Below are positions 17,202 through 26,618 of a stretch of 61,817 bases of DNA, in pieces (position 1 is the first letter of the stretch; every line of letters begins with the position of its first letter). Under the pieces are notes generated by a model. It saw only the letters and a list, made by a program, of their open reading frames with translations. It had not been told where the DNA came from and ran no database searches. The DNA lies in assembly GCF_000469465.1 (NCBI RefSeq), contig NZ_KI271813.1, positions 1 through 61,817 of the forward strand, read 5' to 3'. A program made the position numbers and the translations under genes. The DNA is from Gemella bergeri ATCC 700627 (lineage in GTDB: Bacteria > Bacillota > Bacilli > Staphylococcales > Gemellaceae).

Positions 17202-18938
17202 TTATTTCATCATACCTGCTTGTAGCTGATACATTTTATAATATGTTCCTTGTTTTTCCAACAGTTGTTTATGAGTACCAGATTCAATAATTGTACCTTT
17301 ATCAAGCACATAGATACAATTTGCATCTTGAATAGTTGATAATCTATGTGCTATTGCTATAGTAGTACGACCTTTTCTCATTTTTGCAAGTGATCGTTGA
17401 ATTGTTTCTTCTGTTCCCGAATCAATATTAGCTGTTGCTTCATCTAATATTAAAATTTTAGGTTTAAGAGCAACTGTTCTTGCAAAAGCAAGTAATTGAC
17501 GCTCCCCGCTTGAAAAAGTTGAACCACGTTCCGCTACTTTGTTTTGATACTTATCAGGGAGTTTTTCTATAAATTCGTCGGCATCTACAAATTTAGCCGC
17601 TTCTTGTACATCAGAAATTGTTAAATTATCTTGATACATCTTTATATTACTTTCTATTGTTCCATGATATAAAAAAGGCTCTTGCAACACTAAACCAATG
17701 TTTTTTCGCAATTCACTCATTGAATATTCTTTTATATTTTGTCCATCAATGAGTATTTCTCCATGTTTAAATTCATAAAAACGTAAAAATAAATTTATTA
17801 TTGATGACTTCCCTGAACCTGTTGAACCGACAAAGGCAATTGTTTCTCCTTTATTAACTTTAAATGAAATATTTTTAAGAACATCTTTTTTACCGTCATA
17901 AGAAAAACTTACGTTTCTAAATTCAATATTCCCACATTTTATTTTATAATCTTTATCTTGTTGTTTGGGTTCATAATCTTCATTATCAATTAATTCAAAT
18001 ACACGTTTAGCCGCAATAATTGACGCTTGAAGAACAGAAAAGTTTTGCATAAGTTCTATTAAAGGATTAAACAACTGATTAGTATATTGTATAAAAGCGT
18101 AAATTAACCCTGCACTAAAAATTGAATTTTGCCATGTGAAACCGAAATAAGATAAAATTACCGCATAAGCCAACACTTTAAAAAGCGCCATTGCCGGACG
18201 TAGAAACAAAGTGTCTACCACTAACCATTTATCTGTATAATATAAATGTTCTCTGTTAATTTCTTCAAATTCTGATAATAATCTATTTTCTTGATTAAAA
18301 ACCTGAATTATTCTCATTCCTTCTATGCTTTCAGACAATCTGCTATTCAAAGAACTTAACTTTTCCCTTGTAATGGCCACTAATTTACCGGATATTCTTT
18401 GATAAAAATATATTGATCCTAACATTATCGGAATAAATATAATCATCAAAACGGTAAGTTGAACACTTAATGTCAACATAGTGGTAATTGTTACAGTAAA
18501 CATTAATATCGAATTCAAAAAATTAGAAAAAATGGTTCCAAACATATCAGCTACAGCTTGAGTATCATTCGTTACTCTTGATACCACAGCCCCAACGGGT
18601 GTTTTATCAAAATAAGCCATCCCAAGTTTTTGAAGATGTTCAAAACTTTCATTTCTTAAATCTCTTACAACACTTTGAGCCACCTTTGCAAAGAAATATT
18701 CACCAATAAAAGATAAAATAACACGAAGTAAAAACAATCCATAATAAACTATTAGAAGATAAATCCCTGATCCGGCTAAAGTTTTTGTTATATAGTTATC
18801 TATGTAATATCTAGCAATCAACGGAATTGCGGTTGTTATCAATGTCGTAGATAATATAAAAAATAATGCTACTAATGTTAAAACTTTATATCTTAACATA
18901 TAACCAAGCAATCTGAAAAATACTGATTTTGTTTTCAT
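17202..18938 (-). CDS. ABC exporter, membrane-ATPase fusion (YheH-like subunit)
   Basis: A type IV (export) ABC half-transporter of 578 residues. Six membrane segments span about 12-300 and the ATPase domain about 330-578: GSTGSGKSSIINLFLRFY, SSGERQLLAFARTVALKPKILILDEATANID and IAHRLSTIQDA. The signature reads FSSGERQ instead of LSGGQ, the sort of departure common in the degenerate site of heterodimers. It starts within the stop of the upstream partner gene. Together they resemble Bacillus YheI/YheH (BmrC/BmrD) multidrug exporters. Substrate unknown. Confidence 0.88.
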   Translation of the reverse strand: MKTKSVFFRLLGYMLRYKVLTLVALFFILSTTLITTAIPLIARYYIDNYITKTLAGSGIYLLIVYYGLFLLRVILSFIGEYFFAKVAQSVVRDLRNESFEHLQKLGMAYFDKTPVGAVVSRVTNDTQAVADMFGTIFSNFLNSILMFTVTITTMLTLSVQLTVLMIIFIPIMLGSIYFYQRISGKLVAITREKLSSLNSRLSESIEGMRIIQVFNQENRLLSEFEEINREHLYYTDKWLVVDTLFLRPAMALFKVLAYAVILSYFGFTWQNSIFSAGLIYAFIQYTNQLFNPLIELMQNFSVLQASIIAAKRVFELIDNEDYEPKQQDKDYKIKCGNIEFRNVSFSYDGKKDVLKNISFKVNKGETIAFVGSTGSGKSSIINLFLRFYEFKHGEILIDGQNIKEYSMSELRKNIGLVLQEPFLYHGTIESNIKMYQDNLTISDVQEAAKFVDADEFIEKLPDKYQNKVAERGSTFSSGERQLLAFARTVALKPKILILDEATANIDSGTEETIQRSLAKMRKGRTTIAIAHRLSTIQDANCIYVLDKGTIIESGTHKQLLEKQGTYYKMYQLQAGMMK

Positions 18939-20683
18939 TATAGATACTCTCCTTTCAGTTTTTCCTCTAGTTGCTGGTTGTTGTACGTTTCTTTATACCA
19001 ACCATCTTTACTTAATAGTTCTTCATGTGTACCACGCTCAATAATTTCACCTTCACTCATAACCAGTATTAAATCAGCATGAACTACCGCTGATAAACGA
19101 TGAGCTGTAATTATCGTCGTTTTACCTTTTCGTTCTTCTTTTAAATTATTTAAAATTATATTTTCCGTTTTAGCATCAACCGCTGATAACGAATCATCTA
19201 ATATCAAAATCTCAGGACTCATTATTAAAGCTCTACTCATTGCCAAGCGTTGCTTTTGTCCACCGGAAAGTGAAATTCCTTTTTCTCCAATAATTGTATC
19301 GAAACCATCAGTCATATTTATTATATCTTCATATACTCCACACAACTTTGCAACATTTTCTACTTGTTTATCTGTAAAATTATTATCCGCAAAACGAATA
19401 TTTTCTTTAATACTCATGGCAAAAAGCATCTGCTCTTGAGGAACATAACCCATTAGGCTTCGTAAATCACTCAGTTTATATTTTTTTATATTAATATCAT
19501 CTATCTTAATCTCACCTTTTTTTACATCATATTCCCTTAGAAGTAATTTTAGTAAAGTCGTCTTACCTGAACCCGTCACACCAACAATACCAAGCGTTTG
19601 CCCTTTACTTAAAGTAAAATTAATATTAGATAGCACCTGTTTATCTGAATAAGAAAAACTCTCTATATTATATTCTATTCTCATACCTTGCGGTTTATAA
19701 CGTACATTCTCTGTTTCTACAACCTCACTTCGTTCAGCAAGTAAATTTTCTATACGAGAATAAGAAACTTCTCCTCGTTCCGCTATATAAAATAAATAAC
19801 CGATTGCTTGAAGCGGCCAAATAAGCATATCTAAATATGTTATAAATGTTATCAATTCTCCAACGGTTAAATTACCACGATGAATAAAAATTCCTCCGAA
19901 TACCAAAGTTAGCATATAAGAAAAACCGATAAATATCAAAACCATTGGACTAAACAAAGCACTATATCTGGCTGCTGTAATATTTTTATCAAATACTACA
20001 GCATTTATTTTATTAAAAGATATGCTCTCACTTTTTTGATAACCGAAAGATTTTGTCACCCTAACACCGGATACACTCTCTTGTACTTTATTATTTAAGT
20101 CTGAAAATGCTTCCTGTGAATCCCTAAAACTCCTATGACTTTTTTTTGCCAATTTCCCTGTGAAATACGCTAAAAACGGGAGTGGAATAATCGCTATTAG
20201 TGTTAATTTAGCGTTTAACATAAAAAACATTGAAAACAATGTAACAAGTGCTGTTATGCTCGCATCAACGGCAGACATAACACCTACACCGCTCGCCATA
20301 GATACAGCATTTACATCATTTGTTGCATGAGCCATCAAATCCCCAGTACGATATTTTTGGTAAAATGATGGTGACATTTTTGTAAAATGCTGAAATAATC
20401 TGAAACGTAAAATTCTTGCAAGATTATTAGCGGCACCAAAAATACATATTCTCCATACATATCTTAATCCGTACATAATAAAAGCGGAAGCGATTAGATA
20501 AATTAAATTTACAATTAATTCATTAGACGTTAATGTTTTTTCCCCTATTGAATCTACTACATTTCCAATCACTTTAGGAGGAATTAAATTAAAAATACTA
20601 ACAAATCCCAGAGATAATATTCCGATTATATATCTTTTCTTTTCTAATTTAAAAAACCAGCTTAAACGTTTTGCAAAATTCAT
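18938..20683 (-). CDS. ABC exporter, membrane-ATPase fusion (YheI-like subunit)
   Basis: The partner half-transporter, 581 residues. The membrane domain covers about 15-300. The ATPase domain has GVTGSGKTTLLKLLLREY, SLSGGQKQRLAMSRALIMSPEILILDDSLSAVDA and TAHRLSAVVHADLILVM. The residue after the Walker B Asp pair is Asp (LDDSLSAVD) instead of the catalytic Glu, which marks the degenerate site of a heterodimer. It overlaps the next gene by 1 nt, suggesting an obligate pair. A small dyad, AATGAT-ATCATT (20699-20716), lies just before its ribosome-binding site. No dedicated regulator is adjacent. Confidence 0.88.
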   Translation of the reverse strand: MNFAKRLSWFFKLEKKRYIIGILSLGFVSIFNLIPPKVIGNVVDSIGEKTLTSNELIVNLIYLIASAFIMYGLRYVWRICIFGAANNLARILRFRLFQHFTKMSPSFYQKYRTGDLMAHATNDVNAVSMASGVGVMSAVDASITALVTLFSMFFMLNAKLTLIAIIPLPFLAYFTGKLAKKSHRSFRDSQEAFSDLNNKVQESVSGVRVTKSFGYQKSESISFNKINAVVFDKNITAARYSALFSPMVLIFIGFSYMLTLVFGGIFIHRGNLTVGELITFITYLDMLIWPLQAIGYLFYIAERGEVSYSRIENLLAERSEVVETENVRYKPQGMRIEYNIESFSYSDKQVLSNINFTLSKGQTLGIVGVTGSGKTTLLKLLLREYDVKKGEIKIDDINIKKYKLSDLRSLMGYVPQEQMLFAMSIKENIRFADNNFTDKQVENVAKLCGVYEDIINMTDGFDTIIGEKGISLSGGQKQRLAMSRALIMSPEILILDDSLSAVDAKTENIILNNLKEERKGKTTIITAHRLSAVVHADLILVMSEGEIIERGTHEELLSKDGWYKETYNNQQLEEKLKGEYL

Positions 20684-20716
20684 ATAATTCCTTTCAATAA
20701 TGATACTTTCATCATT

Positions 20717-21086
20717 TCTTTCGTATTTTAGTTATGAAAAAGATCATTTTAAACTAAGTTATTTGAAAATTGAACTTTCTAATAATAACTTATAAAATAT
20801 TTAATATTTTCTAAACTACGTAATTTTTAATAATAATGTATCCATAATTATAGCATATATCTATTTTGGTTTCATTAGTCTTTTTTGAAAAAATTTTCAA
20901 TGGAAAATAAACAATTAATTTGGAAATTTTCTACTAATTTTATATATTCTACACATAATTAATAAACTATTCATTATTCTATAATTTTTAATATTTGTAC
21001 CAAAAAATACTTTATATCCTTATAATATTATTATAAATTTTTCCTTTATTAAAAATTAATCTTTATCAAATGCTATATATTTTTTA
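20717..21086. other. Gene-free AT-rich region between the ABC exporter and the deoxyribosyltransferase
   Basis: This divergent intergenic stretch shows no open reading frame with a ribosome-binding site and no stable GC-containing hairpin. It contains short T/A palindromes that are expected by chance at this composition. The minus-strand promoter of the exporter must lie near its left end; I could not fix it. Confidence 0.5.
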
Positions 21087-21115
21087 TTGTAAGATTTTTA
21101 GTATCGTATTATAAT
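21087..21115 (+). promoter_or_regulatory. Promoter of the deoxyribosyltransferase gene
   Basis: TTGTAA (21087-21092) is followed after 17 nt by a perfect TATAAT (21110-21115), and GGAGG at 21133-21137 precedes the ATG at 21147. Confidence 0.7.
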
Positions 21116-21146
21116 TATAAATAATAATTATTGGAGGTAAACTATA

Positions 21147-21599
21147 ATGAAACTATACTTGGCAGGTGCATTATTCAATGAAGCGGAAGTCGCTCAACGT
21201 CTTAAAGAAGGACGTTTACTAAAAGAACATTTTAAAAATAAACTAACAATTTACAACCCTATTGAACAGCCCTTTAACGAAAATAAACAATCACTACCAA
21301 CGCCACAAGATATTTTTACAGGGGATACTATAGCAGTAAAAGAATGTGATATTTTTCTTGCCGACGTTACAAATGAGGATAGTGGTGTAATGGTTGAACT
21401 CGGTTTAGCAATCGCCCTAGAGAAAAAAATTATTGCAATCAATTCGGATATAAGACTAAAATCTTCAAATAAATACAGTATCCCCAGCTACGCTATGAAT
21501 CACTATGTTCTCGGCGGGATATTAAAACATGGTAAATTAGTATATAATTTCCAAGAAGCAATAGAGGAATTAGATAACTTATTTTGTTTAAAAGCATAA
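21147..21599 (+). CDS. Nucleoside 2-deoxyribosyltransferase
   Basis: The enzyme exchanges bases on deoxyribonucleosides, part of nucleoside salvage. The 150 residues begin KLYLAGALFNEAEVAQ, the nucleotide-binding loop. CDIFLADVTNEDSGVMVELGLAIAL contains the DxGxxxE motif, whose Glu is the nucleophile. YAMNHYVLGGI near residue 120 is also typical. It is a single plus-strand gene with its own promoter and faces priA tail to tail across a long inverted repeat (21638-21723). Family assignment is good; base specificity is unknown. Confidence 0.88.
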   Translation: MKLYLAGALFNEAEVAQRLKEGRLLKEHFKNKLTIYNPIEQPFNENKQSLPTPQDIFTGDTIAVKECDIFLADVTNEDSGVMVELGLAIALEKKIIAINSDIRLKSSNKYSIPSYAMNHYVLGGILKHGKLVYNFQEAIEELDNLFCLKA

Positions 21600-21637
21600 A
21601 GCTAATAAATTTAATCTAAAAATTAAAAATTTTAATA

Positions 21638-21723
21638 GAATTTGTTATGCGTAGCGGTTTATCGATTTGGGAATTTACTTTAAAGAACTTTTCCTAAATC
21701 TAATAAACTGTGCGAAGCAATTC
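21638..21723. repeat. 86-bp imperfect inverted repeat between converging genes
   Basis: The left arm (21638-21673) and right arm (21691-21723) are imperfectly complementary over about 33-36 nt and are separated by a 17-nt loop. The best block pairs GGTTTAT-GATTTGGGAA with TTCCTAAATC-ATAAACT. It may terminate both the deoxyribosyltransferase transcript and priA, or be a small dispersed element. It lacks a U-run typical of an intrinsic terminator. Confidence 0.6.
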
Positions 21724-21771
21724 TAAAAAACTGATTTCTAATAAAATTACGATTTTTTAATCGCTATATAT

Positions 21772-24123
21772 TTACATATAATCTAACGCTGAATTATCTA
21801 TCGTTATTGTTATTTTTTGTGTAGCATAGCTTTCTTCAAAATAATTATTAATATATTTCAAAAGTGGATAAAGTTTTTTATAATCAACTTCTTGAAATCT
21901 AATAGCTATGTTAAATTTATACTCGTTATTTATTTTATAAAATATACTTTTATTTGGTCCAAGAATATTTTTATCACCGTATTTTTCTTTTAAAAAATTA
22001 TAAATTGATTTCGCAACAAAACTCACCTTTTCTTCGTCGTATCCTTTTATGGTAATAAACGAAATATTACAAAACGGTGGATAATTTATTAATTTTCTCC
22101 TTTTTAATTCGTAATTATAAAAATCTTTATAACTATGTTTTATAGCAAAGTCAATAATACTACTGGAAACATTAGTTTGAAAAATTACTTCCCCCGTTTT
22201 TTCACTTCTCCCCGCTCTTCCTGCCGTTTGCACAAGAAGTTGGAATAGTTTTTCATTTGCTTTAAAACTGGGAATAGCGATAAGAGAATCTATTGATAAA
22301 ACTCCTACTAAAGTTATATTTGGAAAATCCAATCCTTTTGAAATCATTTGTGTACCTAAAAGTATGTCCGATTTATGCTCTCTAAAATCCGTAAGGAGTT
22401 TTTCGTAAGCACCTTTTTTCCCCGTAGTATCTGAATCCATTCTTGTAATTCTAACATCTTCTATATTTTCCCTTAAATATTCTTCAACACGTTGAATACC
22501 ATAATTCCCGGATACAAGTTCCGGATTGTCGCAACATTTTTTTATATTTGCTATTTTTTTATGAAAACCGCAAAAATGACATCTCAATGAATTATCATGT
22601 TTATGATAGTTTAAACTTATATCACAATTTTCACAAGTATACATATGACCGCAAGAAAAACAACGAATATAGTTTGTATATCCACGCTTATTCATAAGAA
22701 GTAAAATTTGTTCATTCTTTGAAATTTTTTCTTTTATTTTGTTCAATAATTTTTTAGAAATTACCTCTTCTTTATCATGAACATGAAGTACCTCTACTTT
22801 AGGCAATACATTATTAAATCTTTGTGTTAATGTTAATAAATTGTTGGGGTTATTTTTTTCAAAACGATAATATAAATCAATAGATGGTGTAGCACTGGCA
22901 TACACTACACTGCACTTATTATAAATCGCACGTTTCTTTGCAATATCTTTTGCTTCATAACGTGGATTATCTGACTGTTTATAACTATTCTCATGTTCCT
23001 CATCAATAATAATAAGTCCTAATTTTTCAAACGGTGCAAAAATCGCCGAACGGGTTCCAAGACAAATTTTTGCCTTACCGTCTTTAATTTTCTTCCATTC
23101 TAAAAATTTTTCTCGTGCTGTCAATCTTGAATGAATTACCACAACATTATTTCCGAAAATTTTTTTAAATTTTTTCTCAATCTGTGGTGTTAAAATAATT
23201 TCAGGAACAAGGATTATAGCCTCTTTCCCAAGATTTAAAACTTCTTCAACCAATTTCAAATAAATTTCTGTTTTTCCTGAACCGGTGATACCATGGAGTA
23301 AATATTCATTAAATTTATTTTTATCTAAATTACACTGAATTTTATCAAAAATTTCTTTTTGATAAATACTTAATTTATTTAGATTTGTATAGTTGCCATC
23401 CATTTTTTCTTCTTTTTCAATTTCAACTATTTTTATAATATTATTATCTAAAAGTTTCTTAACTACCGAAACTCCAATATCCAAGATTTCCTTTACTTTA
23501 TTTTTTTTAATCTTTTTATTTTGTTTTAAATATGCTACTAAAATTTTCTGTTTTTGAGTAAGTTTCTTATCATGATAATCTGCTAACTCCAAAAATAATT
23601 CAATTTCTTTATTGTTATTTTCTTTTATTTTACTAATTAATTTTATAGCTTTTACCGACAGTAAATATCCTATCTCCTGCTTGGAAAATAATTTTTCAAA
23701 TTTTTTCTTTTCTATCAAATTATCTTTAAAATGTTTTTCGTAATCTATTAAAAGGGTTTTATTAGCATCTAATAACTCATAATATTCTATATATTTATTT
23801 TTTAAAATAGTTGGCACTATAGTTTCAATAACTTGTATTCTGGTACAAAAAAGTTCATTAGCCATCACTTTTGAAAGAAGTAACATTTCTTTAGTTAAAA
23901 TAGGAAAATTATCTTTCAAGCGTTTTATATATTTAAACTCTGAAATTTCCCCGTTATACCGTTCAAAAATATTTATTACATATCCCTGAACTATTCTCGT
24001 ACCAAAAGGGACTTCTACTCTGTAACCTATAATGTCTTCTCCACGTAATTCTTTCGGAATTAAATAATAAAAAGTTTTATCTACATTATAAGCATTAATA
24101 TCTACTATTACTTCTGCAAACAT
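21772..24123 (-). CDS. priA: Primosomal replication restart helicase PriA
   Basis: PriA recognises stalled forks and loads the replicative helicase. Length is 783 residues. The N-terminal DNA-binding domain is about 1-105, then the helicase core: GITGSGKTEIYLKLV (Walker A), IIIDEEHENSYK (DEEH box), VYASATPSID, and LVQTAGRAGRSEKTGEVIFQT (motif VI). A zinc-binding insert at about 500-545 has CFSCGHMYTCENCDISLNYH, CHFCG and CC. Length and motif order are complete. It lies downstream of coaBC. Confidence 0.96.
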   Translation of the reverse strand: MFAEVIVDINAYNVDKTFYYLIPKELRGEDIIGYRVEVPFGTRIVQGYVINIFERYNGEISEFKYIKRLKDNFPILTKEMLLLSKVMANELFCTRIQVIETIVPTILKNKYIEYYELLDANKTLLIDYEKHFKDNLIEKKKFEKLFSKQEIGYLLSVKAIKLISKIKENNNKEIELFLELADYHDKKLTQKQKILVAYLKQNKKIKKNKVKEILDIGVSVVKKLLDNNIIKIVEIEKEEKMDGNYTNLNKLSIYQKEIFDKIQCNLDKNKFNEYLLHGITGSGKTEIYLKLVEEVLNLGKEAIILVPEIILTPQIEKKFKKIFGNNVVVIHSRLTAREKFLEWKKIKDGKAKICLGTRSAIFAPFEKLGLIIIDEEHENSYKQSDNPRYEAKDIAKKRAIYNKCSVVYASATPSIDLYYRFEKNNPNNLLTLTQRFNNVLPKVEVLHVHDKEEVISKKLLNKIKEKISKNEQILLLMNKRGYTNYIRCFSCGHMYTCENCDISLNYHKHDNSLRCHFCGFHKKIANIKKCCDNPELVSGNYGIQRVEEYLRENIEDVRITRMDSDTTGKKGAYEKLLTDFREHKSDILLGTQMISKGLDFPNITLVGVLSIDSLIAIPSFKANEKLFQLLVQTAGRAGRSEKTGEVIFQTNVSSSIIDFAIKHSYKDFYNYELKRRKLINYPPFCNISFITIKGYDEEKVSFVAKSIYNFLKEKYGDKNILGPNKSIFYKINNEYKFNIAIRFQEVDYKKLYPLLKYINNYFEESYATQKITITIDNSALDYM

Positions 24124-24144
24124 ATATACCTCCTTTCTTGATTA

Positions 24145-24182
24145 TTAAACACCGAGCAAAAAATAAATTACCCAGTGTTTTA
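24145..24182. terminator. Hairpin between coaBC and priA
   Basis: On the minus strand AAACACTGGG pairs with CTCGGTGTTT, about 10 bp with G-U pairs, around a T-rich loop. No U-run follows, so it may attenuate rather than end transcription into priA. Confidence 0.35.
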
Positions 24183-24187
24183 ATTTA

Positions 24188-25354
24188 CTACTCAAGTATA
24201 TTAACAAGTTCTTGTGCTATATTTTCTTTTGAAGTCATATCTATTTTTTTTATATTTTCAAATTTATCAATTATATATACTTCATTATTATCTGAAGCAA
24301 AACCAATACCTTCTTTTGAAATATCATTAGCAACAATATAGTCAAGATGTTTTTTTATTATTTTTTCTTTAGCATACTCCAATATATTATGGGTTTCGGC
24401 AGCAAAACCAACAACAACCTGTTTATCTTTTTTATTTTCTCCGACATACTTTAATATATCTTCCGTTCTTTTAAACTCCATAGTTAAATTTCCGTTTTGT
24501 TTTTTTACTTTTTTATCATAAGTTACCACAGGTGTATAATCGGATACTGCCGCTGCTTTTATAACTATATCATATTCTGAAAAGTTATTTTTGACGGCTT
24601 CAAACATATCATGAGTATTAACTATTTTTATTATTTTTATATTTTTATTTATAGGAACATAATTCACTCCGGTAATTAGTAAAACCTCTGCACCGCGCTT
24701 AGCAAACGCTTCTGCAATGGCTATACCCATTTTACCGCTTGAAGGATTGGTAATACAACGAAACGGATCAATAAACTCTTTAGTAGGTCCGGCAGTCACC
24801 AAAATCTTTTTATTTATTTTTTTTTCTTCTGAAAAAACACATTGGAGTATTTTCTGGATATCCGGAAACTTTCCACGACCGATATCTCCACACGCAAGAA
24901 GTCCAAAATCAGGTTCAATAAAATTAAAACCAAGATTACTTAATTTTTTTATATTTTCCTGAATAATAAGATTTGTATACATATTTGTATTCATCGCAGG
25001 TACTATATATACCTTACTAGAATCTTTTACCGCAAGAATTAAAGACGTTGCCAGATCGTCCGCAATGCCATTAGCCATTTTAGAAATAATATTCGCCGTT
25101 GCAGGAGCAATAATAATTTTATCAGCCCATTTCCCTAAATCTATATGTTGAATTTCTTTCTCATTAACTTCGTCAAAAGTATCACTATAAACTCTATTTT
25201 TTGTCAAAGTTTGAAAAGGTAACTCCGTGACAAATTTCTTGGCATTATTCGTTAGAATAACTTTTACGTTATTTTCTTTTTTTATTAAACTACTTGATAA
25301 ATCAATTGCTTTATAAGCAGCAATTCCACCCGAAACTATCAATAATATATTCAT
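24188..25354 (-). CDS. coaBC: Bifunctional phosphopantothenoylcysteine decarboxylase / phosphopantothenate-cysteine ligase
   Basis: CoaBC catalyses two consecutive steps of coenzyme A synthesis. The N-terminal flavoprotein domain (1-180) has ILLIVSGGIAAYKAIDLSS and the motif VPAMNTNMY. The C-terminal ligase domain (about 187-388) has VTAGPTKEFIDPFRCITNPSSGKMG and KAAAVSDYTP. Length is 388 residues. In Bacillus the gene is preceded by rpoZ and gmk; here gpsB precedes it instead, 23 nt away. Confidence 0.95.
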   Translation of the reverse strand: MNILLIVSGGIAAYKAIDLSSSLIKKENNVKVILTNNAKKFVTELPFQTLTKNRVYSDTFDEVNEKEIQHIDLGKWADKIIIAPATANIISKMANGIADDLATSLILAVKDSSKVYIVPAMNTNMYTNLIIQENIKKLSNLGFNFIEPDFGLLACGDIGRGKFPDIQKILQCVFSEEKKINKKILVTAGPTKEFIDPFRCITNPSSGKMGIAIAEAFAKRGAEVLLITGVNYVPINKNIKIIKIVNTHDMFEAVKNNFSEYDIVIKAAAVSDYTPVVTYDKKVKKQNGNLTMEFKRTEDILKYVGENKKDKQVVVGFAAETHNILEYAKEKIIKKHLDYIVANDISKEGIGFASDNNEVYIIDKFENIKKIDMTSKENIAQELVNILE

Positions 25355-25377
25355 CTTGCTCTCCTATAAAAATATCT

Positions 25378-25704
25378 TTAATATAAATCTTGTTCTTTAC
25401 TATGCCCAGGGCCAAATACTGCCAATTCCAATTTTGATAATCGTTTTAATATATCAAGATTTGTTACTTGTTGCGGTCGCTCCTCTTTATTGGTGTTTTT
25501 AATGGCTTCTATTTTAATTTTCAAATTTTGATTTTCTATTTCCAACTCTTTTATCTTCGTCAATAACTTATCCAATTTCATATAATCTTCAATGATTAAA
25601 TCTAAATAATCATTAACATCGTCTTCACTATATCCTTTAGAACGACTTTTTTTGAACTCTTTTTCGTAAATATTTTTCGCTGTCAAATTAAGTTCTACAC
25701 TCAT
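25378..25704 (-). CDS. gpsB: Cell division protein GpsB
   Basis: GpsB is a DivIVA-like adaptor that shuttles penicillin-binding proteins between division site and side wall. The 108 residues start LNLTAKNIYEKEFKKSRSKGYSEDDVNDYLDLIIEDY, the lipid/PBP-binding N-domain, followed by a coiled coil (about 45-70) and a C-terminal helix VTNLDILKRLSKLELAVFG. Length and the C-terminal LKRLxxLE motif distinguish it from DivIVA. It lies 12 nt after rsmE, probably in one operon. Confidence 0.93.
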   Translation of the reverse strand: MSVELNLTAKNIYEKEFKKSRSKGYSEDDVNDYLDLIIEDYMKLDKLLTKIKELEIENQNLKIKIEAIKNTNKEERPQQVTNLDILKRLSKLELAVFGPGHSKEQDLY

Positions 25705-25716
25705 CTTTTATCTCCT

Positions 25717-26469
25717 TTAATTATAAAATTCATTAAAATATGAAACACAACTAACCAAGTATAATGGAGCTGTTTCAGCACGTAAAATTCTTTTCCCTAA
25801 TCCTATAGTTTTATAATCAGCATTTCTAAAATTACTTATTTCATTTTCAGAAAGACCACCTTCGCTACCAAAAACGGCAAGAATAGATTTTTTATTTAGG
25901 TCGCTACATAATAAATTTTTTAAATTAATATTGTCAATATTAGTCGACTCCTTCTCATATGCTACTACCTTATAATCCATATTTTTACCATAGCTAATTA
26001 ATTCTTGCAAACTATCAACATAGATAATATTTGGTATTAAATTTCTTTTTGATTGTTCTGCTGCTTCTTTTATAATTTTCTCCCAGCGTTGTATCTTATT
26101 TTCAATTTTATCTTTTTTTATTTTGGCAATATTTCTTTCGGAGTTAAACAATACAATATTAGTAACTCCCAACTCCGTTAATTTTTGGATTAAGTATTCT
26201 ATTTTATCACTTTTTAATGGTGGTATGGCAACTGTAATTTCTACCGTTAATTCATTACTTGTATATATTCTTTCAAAAGGTTCTACCACCACACCATCAA
26301 TTTTACTATCTATAATATTACATATATACTTTATTTTTTCTTTAAATACAATATAAACCTTATCATTTTCTTTTTTTCTCATAATTCTTACAATATGATT
26401 ACTATCATCTTTAGATAAAGTATATCTCCCATATTCATCAAATAATTCATCTACAAAATATTGTTGCAT
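25717..26469 (-). CDS. rsmE: 16S rRNA m3U1498 methyltransferase RsmE
   Basis: RsmE methylates U1498 of 16S rRNA using SAM. The 250 residues show an N-terminal PUA-like domain (MQQYFVDELF to about 70) and a SPOUT knot domain with EAAEQSKRNLIPNI, LAVFGSEGGLSENEI and TIGLGKRILRAETAPLYLVS. It is the first gene of rsmE-gpsB-coaBC and is divergent from the tetR gene. A TATAAT lies about 35 nt upstream of the start without a clear -35. Confidence 0.94.
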   Translation of the reverse strand: MQQYFVDELFDEYGRYTLSKDDSNHIVRIMRKKENDKVYIVFKEKIKYICNIIDSKIDGVVVEPFERIYTSNELTVEITVAIPPLKSDKIEYLIQKLTELGVTNIVLFNSERNIAKIKKDKIENKIQRWEKIIKEAAEQSKRNLIPNIIYVDSLQELISYGKNMDYKVVAYEKESTNIDNINLKNLLCSDLNKKSILAVFGSEGGLSENEISNFRNADYKTIGLGKRILRAETAPLYLVSCVSYFNEFYN

Positions 26470-26551
26470 AACTTCTCCTGATAATTTTCTCTATATGTAC
26501 AATTTTACTCCATTATAACATTTAAAGCAATATAATAATTTTATCCTTAAC

Positions 26552-26580
26552 TTGACGGCTAATTTAAATTAGCTTATAAT
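26552..26580 (+). promoter_or_regulatory. tetR promoter with palindromic operator in the spacer
   Basis: TTGACG (26552-26557) and TATAAT (26575-26580) are 17 nt apart. The spacer holds a perfect 16-bp palindrome, GCTAATTTAAATTAGC (26558-26573), placed to block polymerase. A TTAG-rich half-site follows at about 26595-26604. It is the likely binding site of the TetR protein encoded immediately downstream. Confidence 0.8.
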
Positions 26581-26618
26581 ATAATTAGTTAATTCTGATT
26601 AGCCAAAAGGAGAAGGAC

